Under the pieces are notes generated by a model. It saw only the letters and a program-made list of their open reading frames with translations, had not been told where the DNA came from and made no database searches. Below, in pieces: positions 16,246 to 25,668 of a stretch of DNA of 64,000 bases. The position numbers and the translations under genes were made by a program. The first letter of the stretch is position 1. Each line of letters starts with the position of its first letter. The DNA comes from DASYPQ01 sp041488095 (GTDB taxonomy: Bacteria > Planctomycetota > UBA1135 > GCA-002686595), in the NCBI GenBank assembly GCA_041488095.1, contig JBGPOP010000005.1, forward strand, positions 85,847 to 149,846. Direction: 5' to 3'.

Positions 16246-18099
16246 CTACTTGGGCTTCGACTGGCTCTCGAGATCCCCCAGCAGGCGCTCAACCAGCGCG
16301 ACCGTTTCCTCCCAGGACAGATCCCTGCCACGGATCGTGCCGAGGGCGTCGACGACCACAGTCGTGGGCCTCTGGACCCTGTATTCCGACCTGATCGAAC
16401 CCGGTCCTCCGGCCTCTTCGGTACAGCGCCAGACCGGAGTCTGCTGCCCGGCGGCGTCCAAATAGCGGGAGTCTCCGTAGAGCGCCACGCCGAGGATCGA
16501 GAACGAGCGCTCGCGCAGTCGCGCAGCCAGCTCGCTGCGTGCTGCGAGCGCGGACTCCGAATTCGGAGAGCCCGGAGCCCAGAAGTCGATCACGACCACT
16601 CGGCCCCGGTAGTCCGAAAGGGCCAATCGTGAAGTGTCACTCCCTCTGCAGGCGAAATCGGGAGCGGGACTCCCGACTGCCGTGTTCGGCGCCCCACCCC
16701 ATCTCCCTCCGAAGGCGTTCTCGTAGCGGTAGCAGACCTCGAGGGTCAGGACGTTGATCGCGGTGTTGTACAGCGGACCTGCGCCGGAGGAGCTGCCCCA
16801 GCGGTCGCTGACGATCCATCCGCCATTCGTGCACGCGTGCTCGGTGTGGTCCTGGAGCGGCAGCACCGCCTCGACCATGGCCTTGTTCCACCGGTCCCAG
16901 TACTTCCCGGACCTCTCGGGGCTGTCCGGTCCGTCCAACTGATTGAGAGCAAGGCTCGCGAAGAACCAATAGTAGTAGTCGACCGAGGAGTGGTCTTCGG
17001 AGACAGTCGGCAGGTCCTGGACGAGGCGCTTGGCCGCCACCTTCAGGAACGGGTCGTTGGGGTTGTGGGTCGCGAAGATCCGCAGGCACATGCCGAGGGC
17101 CGACATCGTCGTCCAGTGGTAGGTGAACTGGGTGTCGTAGGGTCCGGTCACGGTCGCGCCGGCGCCCTTCGCGTCCAGGTATCCGACGAGCCCGTCGTTG
17201 GCCGTGACGAACTTGCAGAACTCCATCGCGCCGTCCATCGACTCCTGCTTGACCTGCAGGCCAGCGCGCCGCGCGCTTTCCAACGCCAAGACGCACCACG
17301 TGGTCACCGAGGTGTCCGAGTCGAAGAGCTCCTTCGTTCCCTTGCGCAGGTGCTCGATCTCCTTGCGCGAGGCGTAGCGCCATCCCCACAAGCCCTGGCC
17401 TGAGGGGTTTGGCCGCTGCGACTCGGTGATGAAGTCGATGCCCCTCTGCGCGGGCTCCTTCCAGTAGTGGTTCCGCGTGAGGCCGTAGGCCTCAGCCAAC
17501 GCCATCGTCGCCAGCGCCTCGTTGTACATGAAGGCGCGGTCGCGGCTGAACGAGCCGTCGGGGTTCTGCCTCTTGCGCAGCCACTCCAGGCCCTTCTTGA
17601 CGACTTCACCGATCCGGTAGCGTCCGCCGAGAGCCGTATCGACGAGGTCCTGCTTGCTCTCGTGGCTGTATCCCGCGCGGAGGAAGCACAGGAGCGCGAG
17701 TCCCGTCAGCCCCTCGTCAAAGTTGCCGGTCGCCTTCAGGTTCGCGTCGTAGCAGGACGCATCGGGGACGCAGCGCGATCGGAGTGAGAGGGCGCCCCAC
17801 GATCCGTCGGGGTTCTGGTGGCGAGCGAGCCAGCGCAGGCCGTCGACCACTGCCTTGGTTATGCCCTGCGTCGGTCCGCCCAAGCGTGTCTTGCCAAGTG
17901 TCGATCGCGGCGTCGCAACCTCCGCGGGCACGCCCGCGACCGGCTGGGGTGGCGGCGCGGCGGGACAGGGTTCCGTGGTCGGGTGCGCCGCCGGTGTCGT
18001 CTGGGGAGCCTCCGCGCTGCGACATCCGCCTAGGATCAATAAGCCGACGAACGGAGACACAAGAAGTCGAACCGCCGCCCCGCATGAACCGGACGTCAT
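16246..18099 (-). CDS. Squalene-cyclase-fold lipoprotein with cysteine-free redoxin domain
   Basis: The protein has 617 residues. A signal peptide ends in LILGGC (lipobox). A Pro-rich linker is followed by an alpha/alpha-barrel of the prenyltransferase/squalene oxidase repeat type (about 80-470), seen as repeated NPDGSWG, NPDGSFS, QGLWGW and GGWIV segments. A thioredoxin-like AhpC/TlpA-type domain follows (about 475-617). In the redoxin the CxxC site is replaced: the segment reads DFWAPGSPNSES, with Ser511 and Ser514 where the two cysteines belong. Redox chemistry by the usual mechanism is therefore impossible. Barrel proteins of this kind are common in Planctomycetota with unknown function. 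Codons here look somewhat less GC-biased than in neighbours. Confidence 0.8.
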   Translation of the reverse strand: MTSGSCGAAVRLLVSPFVGLLILGGCRSAEAPQTTPAAHPTTEPCPAAPPPQPVAGVPAEVATPRSTLGKTRLGGPTQGITKAVVDGLRWLARHQNPDGSWGALSLRSRCVPDASCYDANLKATGNFDEGLTGLALLCFLRAGYSHESKQDLVDTALGGRYRIGEVVKKGLEWLRKRQNPDGSFSRDRAFMYNEALATMALAEAYGLTRNHYWKEPAQRGIDFITESQRPNPSGQGLWGWRYASRKEIEHLRKGTKELFDSDTSVTTWCVLALESARRAGLQVKQESMDGAMEFCKFVTANDGLVGYLDAKGAGATVTGPYDTQFTYHWTTMSALGMCLRIFATHNPNDPFLKVAAKRLVQDLPTVSEDHSSVDYYYWFFASLALNQLDGPDSPERSGKYWDRWNKAMVEAVLPLQDHTEHACTNGGWIVSDRWGSSSGAGPLYNTAINVLTLEVCYRYENAFGGRWGGAPNTAVGSPAPDFACRGSDTSRLALSDYRGRVVVIDFWAPGSPNSESALAARSELAARLRERSFSILGVALYGDSRYLDAAGQQTPVWRCTEEAGGPGSIRSEYRVQRPTTVVVDALGTIRGRDLSWEETVALVERLLGDLESQSKPK

Positions 18100-18183
18100 C
18101 CCGTTGTCCCCCTCGATCCACCGGGATCCTATCGCCGCCCTCGCTCGCGACTACCGAGCCGACAAGCTTCATCGCATCCCATG

Positions 18184-18212
18184 TTGTCCGAGGCGCGATC
18201 CTCACGTATCCT
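18184..18212 (+). promoter_or_regulatory. Sigma-70-like promoter for der
   Basis: TTGTCC (18184-18189), a 17-nt spacer and TATCCT (18207-18212) lie about 37 nt before the der start codon. The predicted transcription start is near 18219, giving a leader of about 30 nt. Confidence 0.45.
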
Positions 18213-18248
18213 TCTCCGCCCCGCTCGCCGCCCGGAGACTCCCTTTCG

Positions 18249-19613
18249 ATGCCCACCGCCGCGCAAAAGCGCCTGCCGCGCCTGGCCATCGTCGGCCGCC
18301 CCAACGTCGGCAAGTCCACCCTGGCGAACCGCATGTGCGGCAGTCGCGTCTCGATCGTCGAGCCCACCGCCGGCGTGACCCGCGACCGCGTCGCCGTCCC
18401 CGCCTTCCTGCGCGGGCCCAAGTCCGAGCTCTGGGTCGAGGTCGTCGACACCGGCGGCATCGGCATCGTCGACCGCGACGACCTCGGACCCCAGATCGAG
18501 GAGCAGATCGCGACCGCGATCGCCACCTCCGACGTCGTCCTCTGGCTCGTCGACGTCCGCGAAGGCATCACCCCCCTCGACCAGGAGGTCGCCCGGCGCC
18601 TGCGCGGCATCCCTCTCCCCGTCCTCCTCGTCGCCAACAAGGTCGAAGGCGCCAAGCTCGCCTGGGACGTCGACGCCTTCCGCCGCTTCGGCGTCGGCGA
18701 AGGCCCTTTCGCGATCAGCGCCCAGAACGGAGAGGGCCTCGAGCCCCTCTACGAGCGCATCCTCGAGCTGCTGCCCCCGCCCGAGGACGACGCCCTGCCC
18801 CGCGCCGACCCGGTCATGCGCCTCGCCGTCGTCGGCCAGCGCAACTCCGGCAAGTCCACCCTGATCAACGTCCTCGCGCGCGAGGAGCGCATGATCGTCT
18901 CGGAGATCCCGGGCACCACCCGCGACGCGGTCGACGTGCTCTTCGAGCGCGACGGGCGCTCCTTCGTCGCCATCGACACCGCCGGCGTCCGCCGCAAGCG
19001 CAGCCACCAGGACGCGATCGATTTCTATTCCGACGCGCGCGCCCACAAGTCCATCCGTCGCGCCGACGTCGTGGTGCTCCTGTTCGACGTCACCCACAGG
19101 CTCTCGAGCATCGACAAGGACCTCGCGCGCTACGCTCTCGACCACCACAAGCCCGTGATCCTCGGCGCGAACAAATGGGACCTGGTCACCGATCTCGCGC
19201 CCGACGATTTCCGCACCTACATCGAGCAGGAGCTGCCCGCGCTGTCCTTCGCCCCGGTCAGCTTCCTGTCCGCCAAGCAGGGCCGCGGCGTCGACGAGAC
19301 CTTGGCTCTCGCTCTCGAGCTCTTCGAGCAGGCGCAGGTCCGCGTCCCGACCGGCGAGCTGAACCGCGTCCTCTCCCGCGCCATGGAAGCCCGCAGCCCG
19401 ACGCGCGGAGGCCACGCCGCGCGCGTGCGGTACACGACCCAGACCGGCGTGCGCCCGCCGACCTTCGTGCTGTTCGTCAACGACAAGCGGCACTTCACCA
19501 AGGACTACCTGCGCTACCTCGGCAACCGCTTGCGCGAGGAGCTGCCCATCCGCGAGATCCCCGTGCGCCTGGTCCTGCGCGACCGGGACGACCCGCCGAC
19601 CGAAGGAGGATGA
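18249..19613 (+). CDS. der: GTPase Der (EngA), ribosome assembly factor
   Basis: Der is a double GTPase needed for 50S ribosomal subunit maturation. Two G domains are present in its 454 residues. The first has the P-loop GRPNVGKST, switch DTGGIG and NKVEG. The second has GQRNSGKST, DTAGVRRK and NKWD. A KH-like C-terminal domain ends near RDRDDPP. The ATG at 18249 is chosen because the GTPase domain begins about 10 residues later. Longer upstream reading overlaps the divergent gene's promoter region. The next gene follows immediately with a shared ribosome site. Confidence 0.95.
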   Translation: MPTAAQKRLPRLAIVGRPNVGKSTLANRMCGSRVSIVEPTAGVTRDRVAVPAFLRGPKSELWVEVVDTGGIGIVDRDDLGPQIEEQIATAIATSDVVLWLVDVREGITPLDQEVARRLRGIPLPVLLVANKVEGAKLAWDVDAFRRFGVGEGPFAISAQNGEGLEPLYERILELLPPPEDDALPRADPVMRLAVVGQRNSGKSTLINVLAREERMIVSEIPGTTRDAVDVLFERDGRSFVAIDTAGVRRKRSHQDAIDFYSDARAHKSIRRADVVVLLFDVTHRLSSIDKDLARYALDHHKPVILGANKWDLVTDLAPDDFRTYIEQELPALSFAPVSFLSAKQGRGVDETLALALELFEQAQVRVPTGELNRVLSRAMEARSPTRGGHAARVRYTTQTGVRPPTFVLFVNDKRHFTKDYLRYLGNRLREELPIREIPVRLVLRDRDDPPTEGG

Positions 19614-19615
19614 CC

Positions 19616-20089
19616 GTGTTCAAGACCCCCGCCACCGCGCTGTTCGCGAGCCTGATCCTGTGCCTCGCCCCGGCCTGCAAGTCGAACGAACCCGAGCCCA
19701 AGTGGGTGAAGAACCAGGTCGGGGCCGAGAGCGACCGCCTGCTCATGGACGTCACCGCGCTCGCGATCCAGAAGAGCGGTTTCCCGGTCGGCAGCGGGAT
19801 CGACCCGGGAGCCCTGGTCGTCTCATCGGGCTGGCAGAACTCGCTCGCTCCCTTTCGCGACAAAGGCTGGCGGGAGCAGTGCGAGGTGCGCTACGAAAGG
19901 ATCGGGCCGCGCCGGTACAGCGTCTCGATCCGCGTGCGCCGCGAGAAGAACGACGACATCCTGCGCCCGCTCGACCTGACCTACGCCCAGTGGATCCCCG
20001 ACCCGGACGACACCGACCGCGCACGGAACGTGATGCAGCACATCCGTTCCCTGCTCGACACCGACGTCGACGTCGGCAAGAAGCCTTGA
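19616..20089 (+). CDS. Small lipoprotein of unknown function
   Basis: This 157-residue exported protein has a signal peptide ending in LAPAC (lipobox-like). The mature part has mixed strands and helices, and no family was recognised. GTG 19616 is preferred over ATG 19610, because the GGAGG at 19605-19609 abuts the ATG but is 6 nt from the GTG. The ATG overlaps the der stop as ATGA. Co-transcription with der is near certain. A role in ribosome assembly is unlikely for a lipoprotein, so the link may be only transcriptional. Confidence 0.7.
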   Translation: MFKTPATALFASLILCLAPACKSNEPEPKWVKNQVGAESDRLLMDVTALAIQKSGFPVGSGIDPGALVVSSGWQNSLAPFRDKGWREQCEVRYERIGPRRYSVSIRVRREKNDDILRPLDLTYAQWIPDPDDTDRARNVMQHIRSLLDTDVDVGKKP

Positions 20090-20117
20090 CCCGCGCCCGC
20101 GCCATCGCGATCCGACC

Positions 20118-21107
20118 GTGAAAGCAGGCTCGGATCAGGAACCCTCCCGCGCCGAGGCCGTCGCTCCCGCGAACGCGAGCGGGGGTCTCTCCCGGGCCAG
20201 CGCGGTCCTCTCGACCTGGAACAAGCGGGACGACCTGCGGGAGAACCTGCTCTCGCTGCGCGCACAGACGCGGCCCTTCGCCGAGATCGTCGTGGTCGAC
20301 AACGCCAGCCAGGACGGCACGGCCGAGATGGTCGCGCGCGAGTTCCCCGAGGTGCGCCTGATCGTGATGCCGCACGACCGCTTCGGAGCTTGCGAGACGT
20401 TCAACATCGGCTTCGCCGCGGCGCGCTCCGAGCTGATCGCGATCCTCGACGACGACATCGTGATGCAGCCGGACTGGCTGGAGAAGGCGACCGAGCGCCT
20501 GGCGCAGGAGCCGCCGACGACGGCGATCCTCTCGACCCAGGTGATCGAGCCGGGCACGCCCCAGAGCTACCTGGATTCGCCGGCCTTCCTCCGCGAGCGC
20601 TACATGTCCACCTTCCGCGGCTGCGCGTCGCTCGCGCGCGCGAAGGCCCTGCGCGAGGCGGGGGGGTACGACGAGCGGCTGTTCATCTACGGCAACGAAC
20701 GCGACCTGACCTGCCGGCTGCTCAACCTCGGCTACCGCGTGCTGCAGTACCCGGGCACGGGCGTGCTCCACAAGACGCCCTTCGGCATCAAGATGGGCCA
20801 GCGGAGCCTGTACTACCACGCGCGCAACGCGTGGCTGACGATGCTGAAGTATGCGCCGATGGCGGACCTCCTGAGGATGCCGTTCCTGGTCGTGTTCCGC
20901 GTGATCCTGCGGGGCGAGACGCAGGAGGCCGAGGGCGGGGTGACCGACGCGACCGGCACGATCGGGATCGGGCGATCCCTGCGTGACACGCCCGGGGCGT
21001 GGTGGGTGGTGGCGAAGGCCGGGTTCAGCGTGCTCGCGAACGTGCCCTATTGCCTGAGGCACCGCCGGCCGGTGCGCGCCCCGGACTTCGAGCTGCCGAT
21101 CCGGTAG
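20118..21107 (+). CDS. Family 2 glycosyltransferase
   Basis: This 329-residue GT-A fold enzyme transfers a sugar from a nucleotide donor. The donor-binding region has VVVDNASQDGTAEMV, and the metal-binding motif is LDDDIVM. A GYDERLFIYGNERDL segment, with its acidic acceptor-site motif, is typical of rhamnosyltransferase-like GT2 enzymes. The start is GTG 20118. The C-terminal third has a hydrophobic stretch and may associate with the membrane. It is followed 6 nt later by a second GT2, and both probably work on a surface polysaccharide. Confidence 0.85.
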   Translation: MKAGSDQEPSRAEAVAPANASGGLSRASAVLSTWNKRDDLRENLLSLRAQTRPFAEIVVVDNASQDGTAEMVAREFPEVRLIVMPHDRFGACETFNIGFAAARSELIAILDDDIVMQPDWLEKATERLAQEPPTTAILSTQVIEPGTPQSYLDSPAFLRERYMSTFRGCASLARAKALREAGGYDERLFIYGNERDLTCRLLNLGYRVLQYPGTGVLHKTPFGIKMGQRSLYYHARNAWLTMLKYAPMADLLRMPFLVVFRVILRGETQEAEGGVTDATGTIGIGRSLRDTPGAWWVVAKAGFSVLANVPYCLRHRRPVRAPDFELPIR

Positions 21108-21113
21108 GGGCCG

Positions 21114-22202
21114 ATGCGCGCTCTCGGCCCGGTCTCCGTCGTCATCGTCAACTGGAACGGCGAGAAGTACCTCGACGAATGCCTCTCGGCCGTGGCCGCG
21201 TTGCGCGGCGCGGTGGCGGGGGTCGAGGTGGGGGAGGTCATCGTGGTCGACAACGGTTCGACCGACCGGAGTCTCGCGATCCTGGCCGGGCGCCATCCCG
21301 CGGTGACGGTGTTGCAGATGGCGACGAACGACGGCCCCGCGCGGGCGCGCAATGCGGGCATGAGCGCGGCGGCGAACCGCTGGGTGCTCGCGCTCGACAA
21401 CGACGCGATCGTCTCGCCCGACATGCTGGAGAGGCTGGCCGCGGCAGCCGCCGCGCATCCCGATGCGGCCATCGTGCAGCCGCGCAGCCTGTTCCATGCC
21501 GAGCCCGGGCGCGTCCACTATGACGGCGGGAGCTTCCACTACGCCGGGCTGATCGCCCTGCGGAACTTCTACAGCCCGCTCGAAAAGGCACACGGGACCG
21601 GGACGCTCCCCGTCGACTGCGCCGTGGCGGTCGCGCTGCTCGTCGACCGCGAGGCCGTGCTCGAAGCGGGCGGATACGACGAGAGGTTCTTCATCCTGTT
21701 CGAGGACATCGATCTCTCGTACCGGCTGCGGGCCCTGGGCCGGCGGATCCTGTCCGTGGAGGACGCGATCGTGCTCCACAAGGGCGGCACCGCGGGGATC
21801 AGCTTCCGCGAGGGCCCGAGCTACCCCGGCTCGCGCGTGTTCTTCCACTCGCGCAACCGTTGGCTGTTCCTGGCCAAGGACTATCGGCTCTGGACCCTCG
21901 CCGTCGCGCTGCCCGGGCTCGCGCTCTACGAGGTCGTGTGGCTCGCCTTCTCGGTCTCGTCGGGCGGCCTGCGGGACTGGGTCCGCGGCAAGATCGAGTT
22001 CCTGAGACTGCTCCCGGAAGTTCTGCCGGAGCGCCGCGCGTTCCAGGCGCGGCGGCTACTGCGCGACCGGGATCTCCTGGTCGGCGGTCCACTGACGGTG
22101 ACGCCCGCGCTCTCCGCCTCCGCCTTGCGCCGCGGATTCGTGCGCGTGCTGGACGGCCTGCTCCGCGGCTGGTGGGGGATCGCCAGGCACCTGTCCGCCT
22201 AG
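21114..22202 (+). CDS. Family 2 glycosyltransferase (rhamnosyltransferase-like)
   Basis: This 362-residue GT-A enzyme has SVVIVNWNGEKYL at its N-terminus, VVDNGSTDRS in the nucleotide-sugar site, LDNDAIV as the metal motif and GYDERFFILFEDIDLSYR, the acceptor-side acidic motif. A hydrophobic segment (about 255-285) suggests membrane contact. It forms a pair with the preceding gene, to which it is related but not closely. The substrate is unknown. Confidence 0.85.
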   Translation: MRALGPVSVVIVNWNGEKYLDECLSAVAALRGAVAGVEVGEVIVVDNGSTDRSLAILAGRHPAVTVLQMATNDGPARARNAGMSAAANRWVLALDNDAIVSPDMLERLAAAAAAHPDAAIVQPRSLFHAEPGRVHYDGGSFHYAGLIALRNFYSPLEKAHGTGTLPVDCAVAVALLVDREAVLEAGGYDERFFILFEDIDLSYRLRALGRRILSVEDAIVLHKGGTAGISFREGPSYPGSRVFFHSRNRWLFLAKDYRLWTLAVALPGLALYEVVWLAFSVSSGGLRDWVRGKIEFLRLLPEVLPERRAFQARRLLRDRDLLVGGPLTVTPALSASALRRGFVRVLDGLLRGWWGIARHLSA

Positions 22203-22224
22203 GGATCCCGCCTCTTCGCGGAGC

Positions 22225-22680
22225 TCACCGCGGTTCGACCTGGACGGGCTTCTCGACCCAGTGTGTCAGCCTCTCGATCTCCGCCGGCGACACTTCGGCC
22301 ACGGAATGCATGCGCAGGTAGCTCGCCGGCGGCATGGCGCCCTCCCGGATCTGGTCGAGCATCGTCTCGACCTTCGAGTCGCGCTTCTTCTCGGCGTACT
22401 CGCCCCACTTCGAAAAGTTCATCTCGGCACGCGCCTCCTCCACGTCGTGCACGAGGAACCACGAGACCGGCGCGACCCGGCTGTACCAGGGCCAGCGGGT
22501 CTCGTTCGAGTGGCAGTCGTAGCAGGAGCGTCGCAGGATCTCCTTCACCTCGGGCGGCGCCTCGAGATCGGCCGTCACGGGCGGGTTCGTCCGGCCCGCG
22601 GGCCAGAGCTGGATCGCGAACAGGAGGGCGAGGAGTCCCAGTCCGGATCTCCGCAGGAAGAGGCTCATGGCGACTCTCAT
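22225..22680 (-). CDS. Haem-binding domain protein (Haem_bd family)
   Basis: This 151-residue exported or membrane-anchored c-type haem protein begins with a hydrophobic N-terminal helix (about 10-28). One CxxCH motif follows (SCYDCHSNE), then the conserved WPWYSRVAPVSW segment of the Haem_bd family. A distal Met in REGAMPP may be the sixth ligand. The start could be ATG 22680 or ATG 22668. The gene is single, converging on the GT2 gene and divergent from the GT4 gene. It probably acts in electron transfer or as a periplasmic redox sensor. Confidence 0.85.
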   Translation of the reverse strand: MRVAMSLFLRRSGLGLLALLFAIQLWPAGRTNPPVTADLEAPPEVKEILRRSCYDCHSNETRWPWYSRVAPVSWFLVHDVEEARAEMNFSKWGEYAEKKRDSKVETMLDQIREGAMPPASYLRMHSVAEVSPAEIERLTHWVEKPVQVEPR

Positions 22681-22751
22681 GGGCCGGCAGGCCCGGCTCC
22701 GGAAGGTACTCAGGCCGAGCTGCCTGGGGTATGTTCGCGCTCAGGGACGAC

Positions 22752-24134
22752 ATGAAGGTCCTGCTCGTTAGCCACCGATTCCCGCCCGAAGGCACCGCCG
22801 GCGTCGAAACCTACACCGCGGACCTCGGGGCTGCTCTCGTCCGGAGCGGACACGAGGTCCACGCTTTCGCCGCGGCGAAGGACATTGGCCGGCCCGACCT
22901 CTCGACGCGCGAGCGCGAGCACCGCGGGATCGCGGTCCACGAGCTGATCAACAACCTGTTCCACGACGACTTCCGCCAGACCTGGGATCATCCGCGGATC
23001 GATCGCATCTTCGAGGAGGCCCTGGCCCGGCTGGCACCCGACGTCGTCCACTTCCAGCACCTCCTCTACCTCTCGGCCGGCTGCGTCGAGGCGGCGCGCC
23101 GGAGCCGTCTCCCGGTGCTCTTCACCCTGCACGACTACTGGCTCCAATGCCCGCGCTTCGGCCAGCTGGTCCACGCCGATGGAGGCCTGTGCGAGACCAT
23201 CGACTTCGCGCGCTGCGGCACCTGCCTGCCGAGTTTCAAGTTCGCGCAATCCCCCACCCAAAGGCGCGTCGGATCGGCGATCGCCGGCGTGCGGTCGGCG
23301 ACCGGGATCGACCTCGCGCCGCTCGCGCGCTCCGCGGCACGAGGGGCGCAGAAGGGTGCCGAGAGGACCTGGACGGCTCCAGCCCCCGAAGACGCTGCCG
23401 CGATGGCGCTCGCGGCCGAGGAGCGCGCACGGGCGATGCGCGAGCGCGTCGTACCCTGCGTCGACCTTTTCATCGCACCCAGCCGATTCCTGCGCGAACG
23501 CTTCCTCCGCGAATGGCAAGTCCCCGGAGAAAAGATCGAGCTCATGCGCTTCGGCGGGAATCTGGAAGGCTTCAGCGCCCTGCCCCGTACGCACTCGACG
23601 GAGCTGCGCGTGGCCTTCGTGGGCTCATTGATCGCGGTCAAGGGACCTCATCTCCTGCTCGAAGCCTGGGGTCGGATCACTCCGGAACTGCGCGCGCAAG
23701 GGAGCCTCGTCCTCCACGGCCCCGCGCAGCACGAACCCGACTATGTAGCTCGCCTGGAACTCAAGGCCCGCGAGGTCGGGGCGCGACTGGCCGGCCGCCT
23801 CGAGCGCAGGGAAATGCCCGGTGCGCTCGCCTCGATCGATCTCCTGGTCGTGCCCAGCCTGTGGTTCGAGAACGCTCCGCTCGTGATCTTCGAGGCGTTC
23901 GCCGCGGGCACGCCGCTGCTCGTCTCCGACCTGGGCGGCATGGCCGAGCTGATCGAGGAGGGCCGAGGCGGCTGGCGATTCCGCGCCGGCGACGCGGACG
24001 ATCTGGCGCGGCGCCTCTCCGCGCTGCTCGCCGATCGCTCGCCATTCGATTCGCTCGACCGCGCCGCCGCAGGCGCTCCCAACTTCGACGAGCACGTGGC
24101 CCAGGTCGAAGCGCGCTACCGGGCGCTCACATGA
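22752..24134 (+). CDS. Family 4 glycosyltransferase
   Basis: This 460-residue GT-B fold enzyme has an N-terminal Rossmann domain opening MKVLLVSHRFPPEG and containing TLHDYWLQCPRFG, a phrase found in GT4 enzymes. The C-terminal domain has FVGSLIAVKGPHLLLEAW and the nucleotide-binding EAFAAGTPLLVSDLGGMAE with its Glu. A Cys pair (CGTC) and another Cys in between resemble the Cys-rich loop seen in some GT4 proteins. ATG 22752 is chosen because AGGGA lies about 4 nt upstream. An upstream in-frame ATG at 22731 is possible. It overlaps the HEAT-repeat gene as ATGA. Confidence 0.85.
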   Translation: MKVLLVSHRFPPEGTAGVETYTADLGAALVRSGHEVHAFAAAKDIGRPDLSTREREHRGIAVHELINNLFHDDFRQTWDHPRIDRIFEEALARLAPDVVHFQHLLYLSAGCVEAARRSRLPVLFTLHDYWLQCPRFGQLVHADGGLCETIDFARCGTCLPSFKFAQSPTQRRVGSAIAGVRSATGIDLAPLARSAARGAQKGAERTWTAPAPEDAAAMALAAEERARAMRERVVPCVDLFIAPSRFLRERFLREWQVPGEKIELMRFGGNLEGFSALPRTHSTELRVAFVGSLIAVKGPHLLLEAWGRITPELRAQGSLVLHGPAQHEPDYVARLELKAREVGARLAGRLERREMPGALASIDLLVVPSLWFENAPLVIFEAFAAGTPLLVSDLGGMAELIEEGRGGWRFRAGDADDLARRLSALLADRSPFDSLDRAAAGAPNFDEHVAQVEARYRALT

Positions 24135-25042
24135 AATCCGCCGCGGCGCTGTTCACAGTCGTCTTGTGCGCCTGCGCTTCGGGTGCCGGGCGCGCGCCCT
24201 CCCGCCCCGCGCGCATGCTGAAGCCCGAGGAGCTCCCGCCCAGGCAGCGCGAGGTGCTCGAGGCCTGGCGTCGAGGCGGCGCAGCCTGGGAGGTCGAGCG
24301 CGACAGGGTCGCCGCCGATCCGGAGCTCTCGCGCTTCCTGATCGACAACCTGGTCGTCGAGATGGTGCGCTCCTTCGATCGCTCGGCGCTGGGATCGGCC
24401 GTGAAGCCCAGCAGCCCCTTCGATCGGGCCCAAGCGGAACTGGTCCGGTTCTCCATCCAGTCGACGCCGGTGCTGGTCGAGCTGCTCTCGGTGAAGGACG
24501 GCATCGTGGCTTTCCTGGCCAAGGACACGCTCGTGCGCATCGGGACCGCAGCCGTCGAGCCGGCGTCCAGGAGACTCGACGCGGCCGAGCCCGAGGTGCG
24601 CCGCCGTGCCGCCGAGCTCCTGGAGGCGCTCCCCGGGATCGGGTCCGGTGAGACCGCGCTGCTCGAGAGGCTCGGACGGAGCGTCGAGCGCGACGAAGCC
24701 TGGATCGTGCGCGCGCAGGCTGCCCGCGCGTTGGGTGCCCGCGCTGCGCGCCAGGCCCACAAGGGCTACGCGGCCGCGGTGCTCACCCGCGCGCTCGGCG
24801 ACGCCGATCCGGAGGTCCAGAAGAGCGCTCTCGACGCGCTGGTTGCACTGGGCGAGATCAGCGCGGTCCCGGCCCTGATCCGCCGCCTGGAGCTCGCGGC
24901 GCGCGAGGGCGATCTGAGAGGGCTCGAAGCGGCCCAATCCGCGCTGCGCCGATTGACGGGCGAGAAGAGGAACCTCGAGCCCAAGGTGTGGTGGGATCGA
25001 TGGCAGGCGCGCGGCGCACCGCCCGCGACGAATCCCCGTTGA
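24131..25042 (+). CDS. HEAT-repeat lipoprotein
   Basis: This 303-residue exported protein has a signal peptide ending in VVLCAC. HEAT-like helical repeats run from about 120 to 290 (seen in ALGDADPEVQKSALDALVAL and RRRAAELLEAL), forming a scaffold for protein contacts. It overlaps the glycosyltransferase gene by ATGA, so translation is coupled. The partner is unknown. Confidence 0.75.
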   Translation: MKSAAALFTVVLCACASGAGRAPSRPARMLKPEELPPRQREVLEAWRRGGAAWEVERDRVAADPELSRFLIDNLVVEMVRSFDRSALGSAVKPSSPFDRAQAELVRFSIQSTPVLVELLSVKDGIVAFLAKDTLVRIGTAAVEPASRRLDAAEPEVRRRAAELLEALPGIGSGETALLERLGRSVERDEAWIVRAQAARALGARAARQAHKGYAAAVLTRALGDADPEVQKSALDALVALGEISAVPALIRRLELAAREGDLRGLEAAQSALRRLTGEKRNLEPKVWWDRWQARGAPPATNPR

Positions 25043-25083
25043 CCGTCAGGCCCGCGCATCGCACAGTTCACGCCGTCCATCCC

Positions 25084-25668
25084 ATGGCCGAATGGAAGTT
25101 TGCCCGGCGACGGGACCGATGCAGCGTGTGCGAGAATGTCCTCGAAGAGGACGCGCGCCACGTTTCTTCGCTCTCCGTGCGCGGCGAGGATCTCGCACGG
25201 GAGGACGTGTGCCTCCCGTGCTGGGAGCGACGCGGACCGGGCGACGAGATCTTCTTCTGGTACACGCGGCGACGCCGGGGGCGCGGTGGCCTGCGGCTCG
25301 ATCTGGCGACGCTCGAGCAGCTCTTCCTGCGTCTCGAAGGGCACGAGGGTGGCAAGATGCTCGAGCTGCGCTACGTGCTCTGTCTCCTGCTGATGCGCAA
25401 GAAGCGGCTCAAGCTCGCGCGCATCGTCCGCGATCCGCACGAGACGCTGATCGTCCGAAGGCCCCGGCGCGAGGAGTCCCTGCGCGTCGCGGTCTGCGAC
25501 TTCGGGCCGGAGCGCATGGATGAGCTGCGGCGCGAGCTGACCCAGATCTTCGACGGGGCCGAGGGGGTACCCCCCGACGGGGAGAAGGACAGCGCCTCGG
25601 AAGGGGATCCGACAGGCTCCGGCGGGTCAGCCGAAGAGGTTCCCCCAGTCGTGGAGGCCGGCGCCTGA
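25084..25668 (+). CDS. Conserved-looking protein with a zinc-ribbon-like Cys motif
   Basis: The 194-residue protein has CxxC pairs at Cys13/Cys16 and Cys43/Cys46, likely a zinc ribbon. A helical middle region rich in Leu, Arg and Lys follows, then an acidic, disordered tail. It is not assigned to a family. It lies just before the dcw cluster, about 265 nt from mraZ, and may be co-regulated with neither side. Confidence 0.6.
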   Translation: MAEWKFARRRDRCSVCENVLEEDARHVSSLSVRGEDLAREDVCLPCWERRGPGDEIFFWYTRRRRGRGGLRLDLATLEQLFLRLEGHEGGKMLELRYVLCLLLMRKKRLKLARIVRDPHETLIVRRPRREESLRVAVCDFGPERMDELRRELTQIFDGAEGVPPDGEKDSASEGDPTGSGGSAEEVPPVVEAGA

